From the NCBI RefSeq assembly GCF_049340185.1, contig NZ_JBMPPC010000006.1:124001-188000 (forward strand): 64,000 nucleotides of DNA. The letters run 5' to 3'. The DNA is from Undibacterium sp049340185 (GTDB lineage Bacteria > Pseudomonadota > Gammaproteobacteria > Burkholderiales > Burkholderiaceae_D). The position numbers and the translations under genes were made by a program. Of the stretch, positions 33,566 through 41,440 are shown piece by piece (within the stretch, counting starts at the first letter, position 1; each line of letters opens with the position of its first letter). The notes below the pieces were generated by a model. That model saw only the letters and a program-made list of their open reading frames with translations. It was not told the origin of the DNA and searched no databases.

Positions 33566-33701
33566 AATGGCCAGTCGGTAATTAAATGGATGAAGTAATG
33601 AACGAGACAAAATGAACACAGATGGATTGTGAAATATTGTGTATTTACTCATTTATTGAAAAAGAAATATGTTAGTGTAATTGCCACATCCAACATCTCA
33701 G

Positions 33702-34571
33702 ATGCCTCTCATGACTACGATAGAAAAAACAAGCGAGTTTGAGTTCATTGAAGGTTTAACTGCAGAATTGTCGTCAAAAGAATTGATTTTCCCCACTTCT
33801 TTAAACGCGACGATGAAAATCCGCCGGGCACTCAGCCACCCGGATATGCCTAGCGACACGATTGTTCGCATCATCAGTGCAGAGCCCGTGTTATCAGCGC
33901 AAATTCTGCGCATGAGCAATTCTGCGATGTACAACCATACCGGTAAAAAAATAGTCGATTTACGCGCAGCGACCCTGCTACTTGGGTTTGCGGTAATACG
34001 GAATATTGCGATCTCTGTCGGGATGAAACAGCTCGCAGAACATAAAGCTAACGAGCAGCTATCGAAGCAGCTTGATGGTTTATGGACCAGAAGCTTACGC
34101 GTAGCGGCTTTGTCGTGTGTAATTTCCCGACACCTCCCTAATTCCAGCCCCGACAAAGCGATGCTGGCGGGCTTGTTGCATGATGTGGGGAAGTTTTACA
34201 TCCTCAACAGGGCACGCCATTATCAGGGGCTATTTGTATCGAATGCCGCCTTATGGGAGGTTATCGATCAATGGCACGCGGAGATTGGTGTGGCGATCCT
34301 GGAGAACTGGGATATCGACGAGGATATCCGCGCGGCAGTCATGGATCACCGAGCCAGCCAGTTGCCACATACGACACGACCAGGTTTGATTGACGTGGTC
34401 GCAACGGCGGATTTTCTGGACGGACATTTTGTCACAGATTCTCTCGATGACATTAACTGGCAAGCCTTGCCGGTACCACTCAAAAATCTCCAGCTTGATG
34501 TAGAAAAATGCCAGATTCTGATCGCCGAAACAAAGGTCGAATTAGGACTGATATTGCGTGCCTTAGCCTGA
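33702..34571 (+). CDS. HDOD-domain signalling protein
   Basis: About 289 residues; start uncertain among ATGs at 33702 and 33711. The HDOD domain spans most of it: ELIFPTSLNATMKIRRALSH, SAEPVLSAQILRMSNSAMYN, RAATLLLGFAVIRNIAISVG and AGLLHDVGKFYILNRA. HDOD proteins are non-hydrolytic relatives of HD phosphohydrolases and usually act in signalling and stress control. An HD pair is present in LLHDVGK, but the full metal site of HD-GYP enzymes is not evident. No fused GGDEF or EAL domain. Partner unknown. Confidence 0.85.
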   Translation: MPLMTTIEKTSEFEFIEGLTAELSSKELIFPTSLNATMKIRRALSHPDMPSDTIVRIISAEPVLSAQILRMSNSAMYNHTGKKIVDLRAATLLLGFAVIRNIAISVGMKQLAEHKANEQLSKQLDGLWTRSLRVAALSCVISRHLPNSSPDKAMLAGLLHDVGKFYILNRARHYQGLFVSNAALWEVIDQWHAEIGVAILENWDIDEDIRAAVMDHRASQLPHTTRPGLIDVVATADFLDGHFVTDSLDDINWQALPVPLKNLQLDVEKCQILIAETKVELGLILRALA

Positions 34572-34976
34572 TAGCCGGGTTGTTAATTCAGATTTAATTT
34601 TCACAATCTGGTTCTGTAAGAACTTCCCACTCAATTCCTTGTGGATTGGCTTCTCATTTGACGAATCCGAGAGTCGGGCGCGGTATATTTTTCTTTCCAC
34701 AGAACAAATTATCATAATTCTGGTCTACACCACATCGAACTAAATCAGTGTGCTTATGCCGCTGTTCGCCTTAGCCTCGTCGTGCCTGGGTTTGTGTTTA
34801 AGTTTGTATTGAAATTCGTGTAGACGATGATACTGAGCGAGATGCTGATATCGTTTATTATTTCGTTATTCCATTCTATTTCTGCCAACAGCCGCTCTGC
34901 CTTAGTGTAGTTTGGGCGGCTGTTGGCATGATTGTTTTTTAATTTAATTTTCACTAAATTTTGATAGAGAATTGCC
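34572..34976. other. Intergenic region with a strong hairpin before the S46 gene
   Basis: No gene is seen. The region is AT-rich. Its main structure is the perfect 12-bp hairpin at 34884-34927 described separately. A promoter for the peptidase must lie either upstream of that hairpin, which would then sit in the leader, or in the short AT-rich piece behind it. Confidence 0.5.
34884..34927 (+). terminator. Perfect 12-bp hairpin followed by T run (terminator or attenuator)
   Basis: GCCAACAGCCGC (34884-34895) pairs fully with GCGGCTGTTGGC (34916-34927) around a 20-base loop, and TTTTTT follows at about 34934. It ends only 50 bp before the S46 peptidase start. Confidence 0.6.
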
Positions 34977-37151
34977 TTGTTAACTAGAATAAATACAAAA
35001 ATGCTGCCAATCACCGTATTGGCAATGGGGACACTGACCCTTCTTGCGAGCCTCAGTCCATCCGCTTATGCCGATGAAGGACAGTGGCAACCGCATCAAT
35101 TACCACAATTAAAAAATGAACTGAAGCGTATCGGTATTACCATCCCAGCAGAAAAACTAGCCGATCTCAGCAAACACCCGATGAGTGCCATGGTCTCGCT
35201 GGGAGGTTGCTCCGCTTCTTTCGTGTCGAATGCCGGCCTGGTGGTCACCAATCATCATTGTGCTTACGGTGCAGTCCAGCGTAATTCCAGTGCGACCCGT
35301 AATCTGATCGCGAATGGCTTTCTGGCAAAAACACGCGCTGAAGAATTACCTGCCGGATCCAGTGAACGAATTTATGTAACCGATAAAGTTGAGACTGTTA
35401 CCGAAAAAGTCGTTGGTAGTTTGAGTGCCAGGCTGTCTGGTCGTGAGCGCAATCAGATGATACAAAATCGTATCAAAAGCCTCATCGCAGAATGTGAACA
35501 AGACAAAGCTTATCGCTGCTCTGTGCCCAGTTTTCATCGCGGCCTCGAATATTATCGTATCCGTCAATTAATGATCCGTGATGTCCGCTTGGTCTATGCC
35601 CCGTCCGATAAAATCGGTAATTTTGGCGGTGACATTGATAACTTCGAATGGCCGCGCCACACTGGCGACTTCTCATTTTTGCGCGCCTATGTCGGTAAAG
35701 ACGGACGTCCAGCGGATCCATCCCCGGATAATGTTCCTTATCAATCAAAAGATTTTCTTGTGGTGTCTGCCGAGGGCATCAAAAACGGCGATCCTATCCT
35801 GCTGGCAGGTTATCCGGGCCGTACCAGTCGCTATAAATTGCCAACAGAAATTCGCTCGGCACGTGACATCAGTTATCCGCGCCGTGTCGCTGAATCACAG
35901 GCCGACCTGGCGACCATCGCCAAAGCAACTCAGGATAATCCTGAATCTGTCGTGCGCTATGCGAGTGTCGCAAAAAGCATCAACAACGGCATGAAAAAAA
36001 CGCAGGGTTTGCTGGATGGATTTAGCCGCAAAGATATCGCTGCTATCAAAGACGTTCAGGATGCAGAGTTCCGTCGCTGGTTTGCTGACCACAGCGAAGC
36101 CGCAGATAAAAATTTGCTGGCTGAACTCGATGCCGTAATCGCCTCCGATATCAGCCTGAGTGAGCAGGAATTTGCTATGAATGTCGCCCTGCATAGCGAT
36201 TTATTCCGCAGTGCCCGCAGCCTGTATCGTCTCGCACTGGAGCGCAAAAAGCCGGATGCTGATCGTGAATCCGGTTATCAGGATCGTGATGTACCGTTTC
36301 TCAAAGCACGCTTGTCACGGCTGGAACAATCTTTTGTCAGCAGCGTTGATCAGGCGCGCTGGCAAGCGGCGATGCAGCGTTATCAGCAATTGCCGGCAGA
36401 GGTACATCCTGCGGGCTTAGACGCCTTGTTGCCAAGCACAGACGCGATTGCCGGGATTTATGCGCAGACCCGGCTTGCAACCACAACGCAACGCCTGGCA
36501 TGGTTAGACAAAGATGCCGACAGTATCGTGCAATCCGATGATGCTTTCTTAAAGCTGGCTGTCAATGTGTACCAGATCGGTGACGCAATGGAAAAACGCC
36601 GTAAAGACATTGATGGCAATCTGGAGCGCATTATTCCACGCTACATGCAAGCTTTTATTAATTTTAAAAAGACCCAGGGAAAGCCGGTATACCCCGATGC
36701 CAATTCAACGCTGCGCGTTACTTTTGGTACCGTAGCACCTTACTCGCCGCGTGACGGCATCAGTAAAGGTCCGTTCACGACAGTTGAAGGTGTGATTGAG
36801 AAAAATACCGGTAAAGAACCATTCGCCGTGCCACAAGCGGTGCAAGATGCGGTCAGGGAAAAACGTTATGGTGTATTCCGCGATAAAGTACTTGGTACCG
36901 TGCCAGTCAACTTTTTATCCAGTGCTGATACGACGGGTGGTAATTCCGGCTCTGCGGTCATGAATAAACAAGGCGAGCTGATCGGTTTAAATTTCGATTC
37001 CACTTACGAATCGATTACCAAAGACTGGTATTTCGACAGTGCGATTACCCGGGCTATTCATGTCGATATCCGCTATATGCTCTGGGTGATGAAAGAAATT
37101 GACCATGCCGATAACCTCTTGAAAGAAATGACGATCAAGTACCCGCATTAA
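34977..37151 (+). CDS. S46-family dipeptidyl-peptidase
   Basis: 724 residues. The TTG start at 34977 is preferred to the ATG at 35001 because it gives the signal peptide a positive n-region (MLTRINTKMLPITVLAMGTL, cut near SAYADE) and has AGAGA upstream. S46 peptidases (DPP7, DPP11) remove dipeptides from peptide N-termini in the periplasm. The chymotrypsin-like triad is seen: His in VVTNHHCAYGAVQ (residue 93 or 94), Asp in the GDIDNFEWPRHTGDF region and Ser657 in TTGGNSGSAV. Residue 675, 18 after the Ser, corresponds to the P1-specificity residue (Arg in DPP11, Gly in DPP7) and is Ser here. Monocistronic, with a terminator behind it. Confidence 0.93.
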   Translation: MLTRINTKMLPITVLAMGTLTLLASLSPSAYADEGQWQPHQLPQLKNELKRIGITIPAEKLADLSKHPMSAMVSLGGCSASFVSNAGLVVTNHHCAYGAVQRNSSATRNLIANGFLAKTRAEELPAGSSERIYVTDKVETVTEKVVGSLSARLSGRERNQMIQNRIKSLIAECEQDKAYRCSVPSFHRGLEYYRIRQLMIRDVRLVYAPSDKIGNFGGDIDNFEWPRHTGDFSFLRAYVGKDGRPADPSPDNVPYQSKDFLVVSAEGIKNGDPILLAGYPGRTSRYKLPTEIRSARDISYPRRVAESQADLATIAKATQDNPESVVRYASVAKSINNGMKKTQGLLDGFSRKDIAAIKDVQDAEFRRWFADHSEAADKNLLAELDAVIASDISLSEQEFAMNVALHSDLFRSARSLYRLALERKKPDADRESGYQDRDVPFLKARLSRLEQSFVSSVDQARWQAAMQRYQQLPAEVHPAGLDALLPSTDAIAGIYAQTRLATTTQRLAWLDKDADSIVQSDDAFLKLAVNVYQIGDAMEKRRKDIDGNLERIIPRYMQAFINFKKTQGKPVYPDANSTLRVTFGTVAPYSPRDGISKGPFTTVEGVIEKNTGKEPFAVPQAVQDAVREKRYGVFRDKVLGTVPVNFLSSADTTGGNSGSAVMNKQGELIGLNFDSTYESITKDWYFDSAITRAIHVDIRYMLWVMKEIDHADNLLKEMTIKYPH

Positions 37152-37709
37152 TTGCCCGCATAAGTACTGACATTAAATATTCACGTACAGAGGAATAAAA
37201 AAACCAGAGCCAGTCTCTGGTTTTTTATTTGTCATACTGAATTTCTAAAGAAATCTCTCATCGATATGTTATCGAATCGCTTACGCCGGTCTTTTCTCCG
37301 TGTCTCGGTGTTGAGAGGTCCTGGTTTTTGCGTAATTCCTGTAGATATTATTTTTCTATCTAGAAATTTTTAGAAATTTCCAACTTATGTCACGCAGTCC
37401 GGACGAGGGTCTACGGGCGATAGTGGCCTGGGAGGCGCATGAAATATGCGTGTTGTGGTCTCAGATTCGTATCAAGCCAGCTTTTTCATGTCGCGGTTGA
37501 TACCGTACTTCATATCACATCACCGCAGCAGAAAATCAACATCGGTATGTCCTCTCAGAATTTTCCTGTCAGATTTCCAACACAAGATTATGTCGTTGAT
37601 ATGAAAATATCCTGAGTAATTCCTCCACTGATCTTGTCGCCAAAGTCATCTCTCAGTCATAAAAACTTTCTATGCTCAGCGGCTTCTCACTTCTTTCCGT
37701 CTGCTGACT
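37152..37709. other. Intergenic region before the PhoD-type phosphatase gene
   Basis: Apart from the terminator at 37196-37226, no gene or clear control site is seen. A local direct repeat TAGAAATTT occurs twice near 37363-37382. I looked for a Pho box (two CTGTCAT words 11 bp apart) and found none. Confidence 0.5.
37196..37226 (+). terminator. Rho-independent terminator behind the S46 gene
   Basis: AAAAAACCAGAG, a short CCAGT loop, then CTCTGGTTTTTT: a stem with a T run, about 45 bp behind the stop codon. Confidence 0.9.
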
Positions 37710-39395
37710 ATGAAAACTTCTCGCCGCCAGTTTATCCGTGACTTCACCTTCGGTACGGTTGCCGTTTCCAGCGCACTGTCGCTCGCAGCCTGTGGCGGCG
37801 GGAATGGCAATAATTTGACAGTCAATTTTTTGCATGGTGTTGCCAGTGGCGACCCGCAAAGCGATAAAGTTATTATCTGGACGCGCCTGACTCCGTCGGC
37901 AAGTCAGGATCTCGACGTGACATGGGAAATGGCGAGCGATGACCAATTTACCCGTATCGTTAAATCCGGTAGCTTTACGACTACTGCAGCCAGAGATTTC
38001 ACCGTCAAGGTCGATGTCACTGGTCTGTCCGCGAGCACCGTATATTTTTATCGCTTCACGTATGGCACAGCACGTTCTGCGACAGGTCGTACCAAGACCT
38101 TGCCGACCGGTAGCGTCTCCCAGGTAAAACTTGCGGTATTCACATGCTCTAATTATCCGGCAGGCTATTTCAATGTGTATGCTGAAGTCGCCAAACTCAA
38201 CGATATTGATGCCGCGATTCATCTGGGTGATTACATCTATGAATACCAGCGCGATGGCTATGCCTCGCAAGATGCTGCCAGCTTAAATCGTCTGGTTGAT
38301 CCGAAAAATGAAATCATCACACTGACCGACTATCGCAGCCGTTACGCACAATATCGCACCGATGGAGATTTGCAGGCGATGCATGCAGCGTTGCCGCTGA
38401 TTGCCATCTGGGACGATCATGAATTTGCCAACGACGCCTGGACCGGCGGCGCAGAGAATCATGATCCAGCGACAGAAGGACCTTTCAGCGCCCGTCGTGC
38501 TGCTGCCTTGCAAGCCTACAACGAATGGATGCCTATCCGCTTGCCGGATACGACCAAAAATGATCGTATCTATCGCTCTTTTGATTTTGGTAATCTGGTC
38601 TCCCTGCATATGCTGGATACCCGTCTGATCGGGCGTGAACAACAACTTAGCTACACCAATTACATCAGTGCCAGCGGTGCATTTGATGCAGTAAAATTTA
38701 CGACCGATATCAGCAATCCGGCCCGTCAGCTAATGGGCGCAGAGCAAACATCCTGGCTGCAATCCCAACTCGGCAAGTCTACGGCGACCTGGCAAATTTT
38801 GGGACAGCAAGTCTTGATGGCACGCATGAATATTCCCGCGCCACTGGTGCTGCAAGCAATCAATTTCAGTGATTACACCGCGCTACTGGTGAAAGCGCAG
38901 ACCGCGCCAGCGACATTAACCGCTGCCGAAAAGCAAATCCTGGCACAGCCATCGATTCCTTACAATCTTGATGCATGGGATGGCTATGCCGCCGCACGTG
39001 AGACGGTCTTTGCGACCGCCAAAGCATTGGATAAAAATCTGATCGCGCTGGCAGGCGATACTCATAACACCTGGGCCAGTGATCTTGCTGATCTGAGTGG
39101 GAACGCAGTTGGTGTCGAGTTCGGCGTGACCTCGGTTACCTCGCCAGGTTTTGAAGAAATTTTCCCCAAGGAAGATCCGGCTAAAGTCGCAGGCGGCCTG
39201 GAACAGATCATCGGGCCTCTGGTCTATGCCGAAACGAAAAGCCGTGGCTTCATGATCGTGACGGCGACCCCGACCGAGGCCAGGGCAGAATGGCGTTACG
39301 TTAGTACGGTCAAGTCTAAAACTTATACTGTCGTCCCGGGTAAAACTTTAAAGACCTTACCGGGTGCTGCGAATCGTAAATTACTGCCTGTGTAG
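37710..39395 (+). CDS. phoD: PhoD-type alkaline phosphatase/phosphodiesterase
   Basis: 561 residues. The N-terminus is a twin-arginine signal (MKTSRRQFIRDFTFGTVAVS) ending in a lipobox-like SLAAC, so the protein is probably exported folded and possibly lipid-anchored. A PhoD N-terminal domain (FLHGVASGDPQSDKVIIWTR) precedes the metallophosphatase core: FTCSNYPAGYFNVY with the metal-ligand Cys, DAAIHLGDYIYEY, AIWDDHEFANDAW and LAGDTHNTWASDL. These bind the Fe and Ca site of PhoD enzymes, which release phosphate from mono- and diesters. Monocistronic with a strong terminator. Confidence 0.92.
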   Translation: MKTSRRQFIRDFTFGTVAVSSALSLAACGGGNGNNLTVNFLHGVASGDPQSDKVIIWTRLTPSASQDLDVTWEMASDDQFTRIVKSGSFTTTAARDFTVKVDVTGLSASTVYFYRFTYGTARSATGRTKTLPTGSVSQVKLAVFTCSNYPAGYFNVYAEVAKLNDIDAAIHLGDYIYEYQRDGYASQDAASLNRLVDPKNEIITLTDYRSRYAQYRTDGDLQAMHAALPLIAIWDDHEFANDAWTGGAENHDPATEGPFSARRAAALQAYNEWMPIRLPDTTKNDRIYRSFDFGNLVSLHMLDTRLIGREQQLSYTNYISASGAFDAVKFTTDISNPARQLMGAEQTSWLQSQLGKSTATWQILGQQVLMARMNIPAPLVLQAINFSDYTALLVKAQTAPATLTAAEKQILAQPSIPYNLDAWDGYAAARETVFATAKALDKNLIALAGDTHNTWASDLADLSGNAVGVEFGVTSVTSPGFEEIFPKEDPAKVAGGLEQIIGPLVYAETKSRGFMIVTATPTEARAEWRYVSTVKSKTYTVVPGKTLKTLPGAANRKLLPV

Positions 39396-39425
39396 TCCGG
39401 TCATCACGCTCATTCTTTATCACTT

Positions 39426-39455
39426 TAAAAAACCAGCAGACTTGCTGGTTTTTTG
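39426..39455 (+). terminator. Rho-independent terminator behind phoD
   Basis: AAAAAACCAGCA, loop GACT, then TGCTGGTTTTTT. Confidence 0.9.
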
Positions 39456-39606
39456 TTTTTACGAAGAACTCAATAAGTGATTAGTATCCCAGCATTGCCT
39501 GTTATTTTGCCTGCAATTGAGCTTGATTCTTCCTGGCAAGACCTGAACTTGTTCTCGAATTTTATTTGGCGACAGATCTTCTTACGCACGTTTTATTGCC
39601 TGGAAA

Positions 39607-39623
39607 CGCACCAGACTGAAGCG
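39607..39623. promoter_or_regulatory. NtrC-like binding site, distal
   Basis: CGCACCAGACTGAAGCG keeps the half-sites of the consensus TGCACY-N5-GGTGCA in part (GCACC and GC). Its centre is about 137 bp upstream of the predicted start point. It is the weaker of two. Confidence 0.45.
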
Positions 39624-39646
39624 GCGACCAACAATTCTTTGTCACT

Positions 39647-39663
39647 TGCACAAAATTGATGCG
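39647..39663. promoter_or_regulatory. NtrC-like binding site, proximal
   Basis: TGCACAAAATTGATGCG matches TGCACTATTTTGGTGCA at about 12 of 17 positions. Its centre is about 97 bp upstream of the predicted start point, a common NtrC distance. A dyad GATGC-GAAT-GCATC overlaps its end. Confidence 0.6.
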
Positions 39664-39724
39664 AATGCATCAGTAATCGTCCCGTCCGCTCACTGCAAAC
39701 CGCATGACGCAGACCTCCTGCCTC

Positions 39725-39740
39725 TGGCACGTAATCTGCT
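39725..39740 (+). promoter_or_regulatory. Sigma54 promoter of the urt operon
   Basis: TGGCACGTAATCTGCT matches the consensus TGGCACG-N4-TTGCW with one mismatch. The invariant GG and GC are 10 bp apart as required. Placed 160 bp upstream of urtA. Confidence 0.8.
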
Positions 39741-39901
39741 AACGGTATTCATGCGAACTCCGCACTCCGCTTTTTTATTCGCCTTGTGATTTGTTTTTTT
39801 GTTTTGTCGTTTACTTTTTTGTTCGATATTTAGTTCGTTTTTACATTCGCTGTTTAACGCTGTTTAACTAACTCATTCACACTCACGCTTAGGAGCAACA
39901 A

Positions 39902-41155
39902 ATGTCTCGTCGCACCCTATTAAAATCGACTGCAGTTGGCGCCTTTACTTTGGCTACTGCTGCTTGGTTGCCGCATGCGTATGCCGCTGACACGATCAAA
40001 GTCGGCATTCTTCACTCGCTATCAGGCACGATGGCGATTTCCGAAACGTCGCTGAAAGACGTTGCCTTGATGACGATTGATGAGATCAACGCGAACGGCG
40101 GTGTGATGGGTAAAAAGCTGGAGCCGGTGATTGTGGATCCTGCTTCGAACTGGCCTTTGTTTGCAGAAAAAGCGCGCCAGTTGGTTGCGCAAGATAAAGT
40201 CGCTGTCGTGTTTGGCTGCTGGACGTCGGTATCACGTAAATCGGTATTACCGGTATTTAAAGAGCTGAACAGTCTCTTGTTCTACCCGGTTCAATACGAG
40301 GGCGAAGAGCTGGAAAAAAATGTGTTCTACACAGGCGCAGCACCGAACCAGCAAGCGATCCCGGCGACCGAATATCTGATGTCGAAAGAGGGCGGTGGCG
40401 CCAAGCGTTTTGTGCTGCTCGGTACGGACTATGTTTATCCACGCACGACCAACAAAATTCTGCGCGCTTTCTTGCATAGCAAGGGTGTGAAAGATACTGA
40501 CATCGATGAAGTCTATACACCGTTCGGTCATTCTGATTATCAGACTATTGTCGCAAATATTAAGAAGTTTTCTGCTGGTGGCAAGACGGCGGTGATCTCT
40601 ACGATCAATGGCGATTCCAACGTCCCGTTTTATAAAGAACTGGGTAATGCCGGCCTGAAAGCGACCGACGTGCCAGTTGTCGCATTCTCGGTAGGTGAGG
40701 AAGAGCTGCGCGGCGTCGATACCAAGCCTTTGCTTGGTCACCTCGCTGCATGGAATTATTTCCAGTCAGTGAAAAATCCTGTGAACACGGCATTTATCAA
40801 GCAATGGAAAGACTATGCCGTTGCCAAAAAACTGCCTAACGCCAGTACCGTCGTCACCAATGATCCGATGGAAGCAACCTATGTCGGTATCCATATGTGG
40901 AAGCAAGCAGTAGAAAAAGCCAAATCCACCGATACGGATAAAGTCATTGCTGCTATGGGTGGTCAGACTTTCAAAGCGCCATCAGGTTTTGAACTCACAA
41001 TGGATAAAACGAATCACCATTTGCACAAGCCAGTCATGATCGGCGAGATCAAAGGTGACGGTCAGTTCAGCGTTGTATGGAAAACCAAAGGCCCGATCCG
41101 TGCTCAGCCATGGAGTCCTTACATCCCTGGTAACGAGACTAAGCAAAAAATGTAA
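39902..41155 (+). CDS. urtA: Urea ABC transporter, substrate-binding protein
   Basis: 417 residues. A twin-arginine-like signal MSRRTLLKSTAVGAFTLATA is cut near PHAYAAD. The mature protein is a type I periplasmic receptor of the urea/short-chain amide group: KVGILHSLSGTMAISETSLK, VVFGCWTSVSRKSVLPVFKE, LFYPVQYEGEELEKN, and TNDPMEATYVGIHMWKQAVE. It captures urea in the periplasm for UrtBC. It is the first gene of the urt-ure locus, behind a sigma54 promoter, and a hairpin follows it, which may let it be made in excess over the membrane parts. Confidence 0.97.
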   Translation: MSRRTLLKSTAVGAFTLATAAWLPHAYAADTIKVGILHSLSGTMAISETSLKDVALMTIDEINANGGVMGKKLEPVIVDPASNWPLFAEKARQLVAQDKVAVVFGCWTSVSRKSVLPVFKELNSLLFYPVQYEGEELEKNVFYTGAAPNQQAIPATEYLMSKEGGGAKRFVLLGTDYVYPRTTNKILRAFLHSKGVKDTDIDEVYTPFGHSDYQTIVANIKKFSAGGKTAVISTINGDSNVPFYKELGNAGLKATDVPVVAFSVGEEELRGVDTKPLLGHLAAWNYFQSVKNPVNTAFIKQWKDYAVAKKLPNASTVVTNDPMEATYVGIHMWKQAVEKAKSTDTDKVIAAMGGQTFKAPSGFELTMDKTNHHLHKPVMIGEIKGDGQFSVVWKTKGPIRAQPWSPYIPGNETKQKM

Positions 41156-41294
41156 TCGTCTGAACTATGTACTCAGTGCGATGCGCGACAGATTAACTCT
41201 TGACTCTGTTATTGCCGGAGCCGAGTTGATCGACGCCATGAATTGAGTTGAATTGAGCTGAAACCGAGACATAAGTTCTGAACGTGTGATTCAC

Positions 41295-41332
41295 CAATGC
41301 CGGGGAAGGAGTGATTGCCAACCCCGGCATTG
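41295..41332 (+). promoter_or_regulatory. Stable hairpin between urtA and urtB
   Basis: CAATGCCGGGG (41295-41305) pairs perfectly with CCCCGGCATTG (41322-41332), an 11-bp GC-rich stem. No T run follows directly, so it is more likely an mRNA-stabilising or partial-termination structure than a full terminator. Confidence 0.7.
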
Positions 41333-41440
41333 TGTTGATGCTGGTCTGGTATTGAGTTGTTTTTTACCTGTTCTATCTGCACTACTGTAGTACGACGCTT
41401 CATTTTTTTGACGAATTTTTCAGCCCGGAAGAGTGCGTTT

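Larger units (their letters stand above)
39396..39901. other. Control region upstream of urtA
   Basis: No gene is supported; a 60-codon open frame at 39477-39659 lacks an RBS and protein features. The region holds the phoD terminator, two NtrC-like sites and a sigma54 promoter, listed separately. From the predicted transcription start near 39752 to the urtA start there is an AT-rich leader of about 150 bases with many TTTTTTG words. Confidence 0.6.

Noticed and set aside
34754..35014. 86-codon reverse-strand frame before the S46 gene
   Set aside because: It spans the hairpin and the start of the peptidase gene, and its Asn/Ile-rich translation reflects AT-rich DNA.
37227..37709. Pho box before phoD
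   Set aside because: No pair of CTGTCAT-like words with 11-bp spacing was found.
37653..38270. 205-codon open frame on the - strand over the phoD start
   Set aside because: Antisense to the Tat signal and N-terminal domain of the phosphatase; no RBS or motif.
39477..39659. 60-codon open frame in front of urtA
   Set aside because: It overlaps the NtrC-like sites, lacks a good RBS and shows no protein features.
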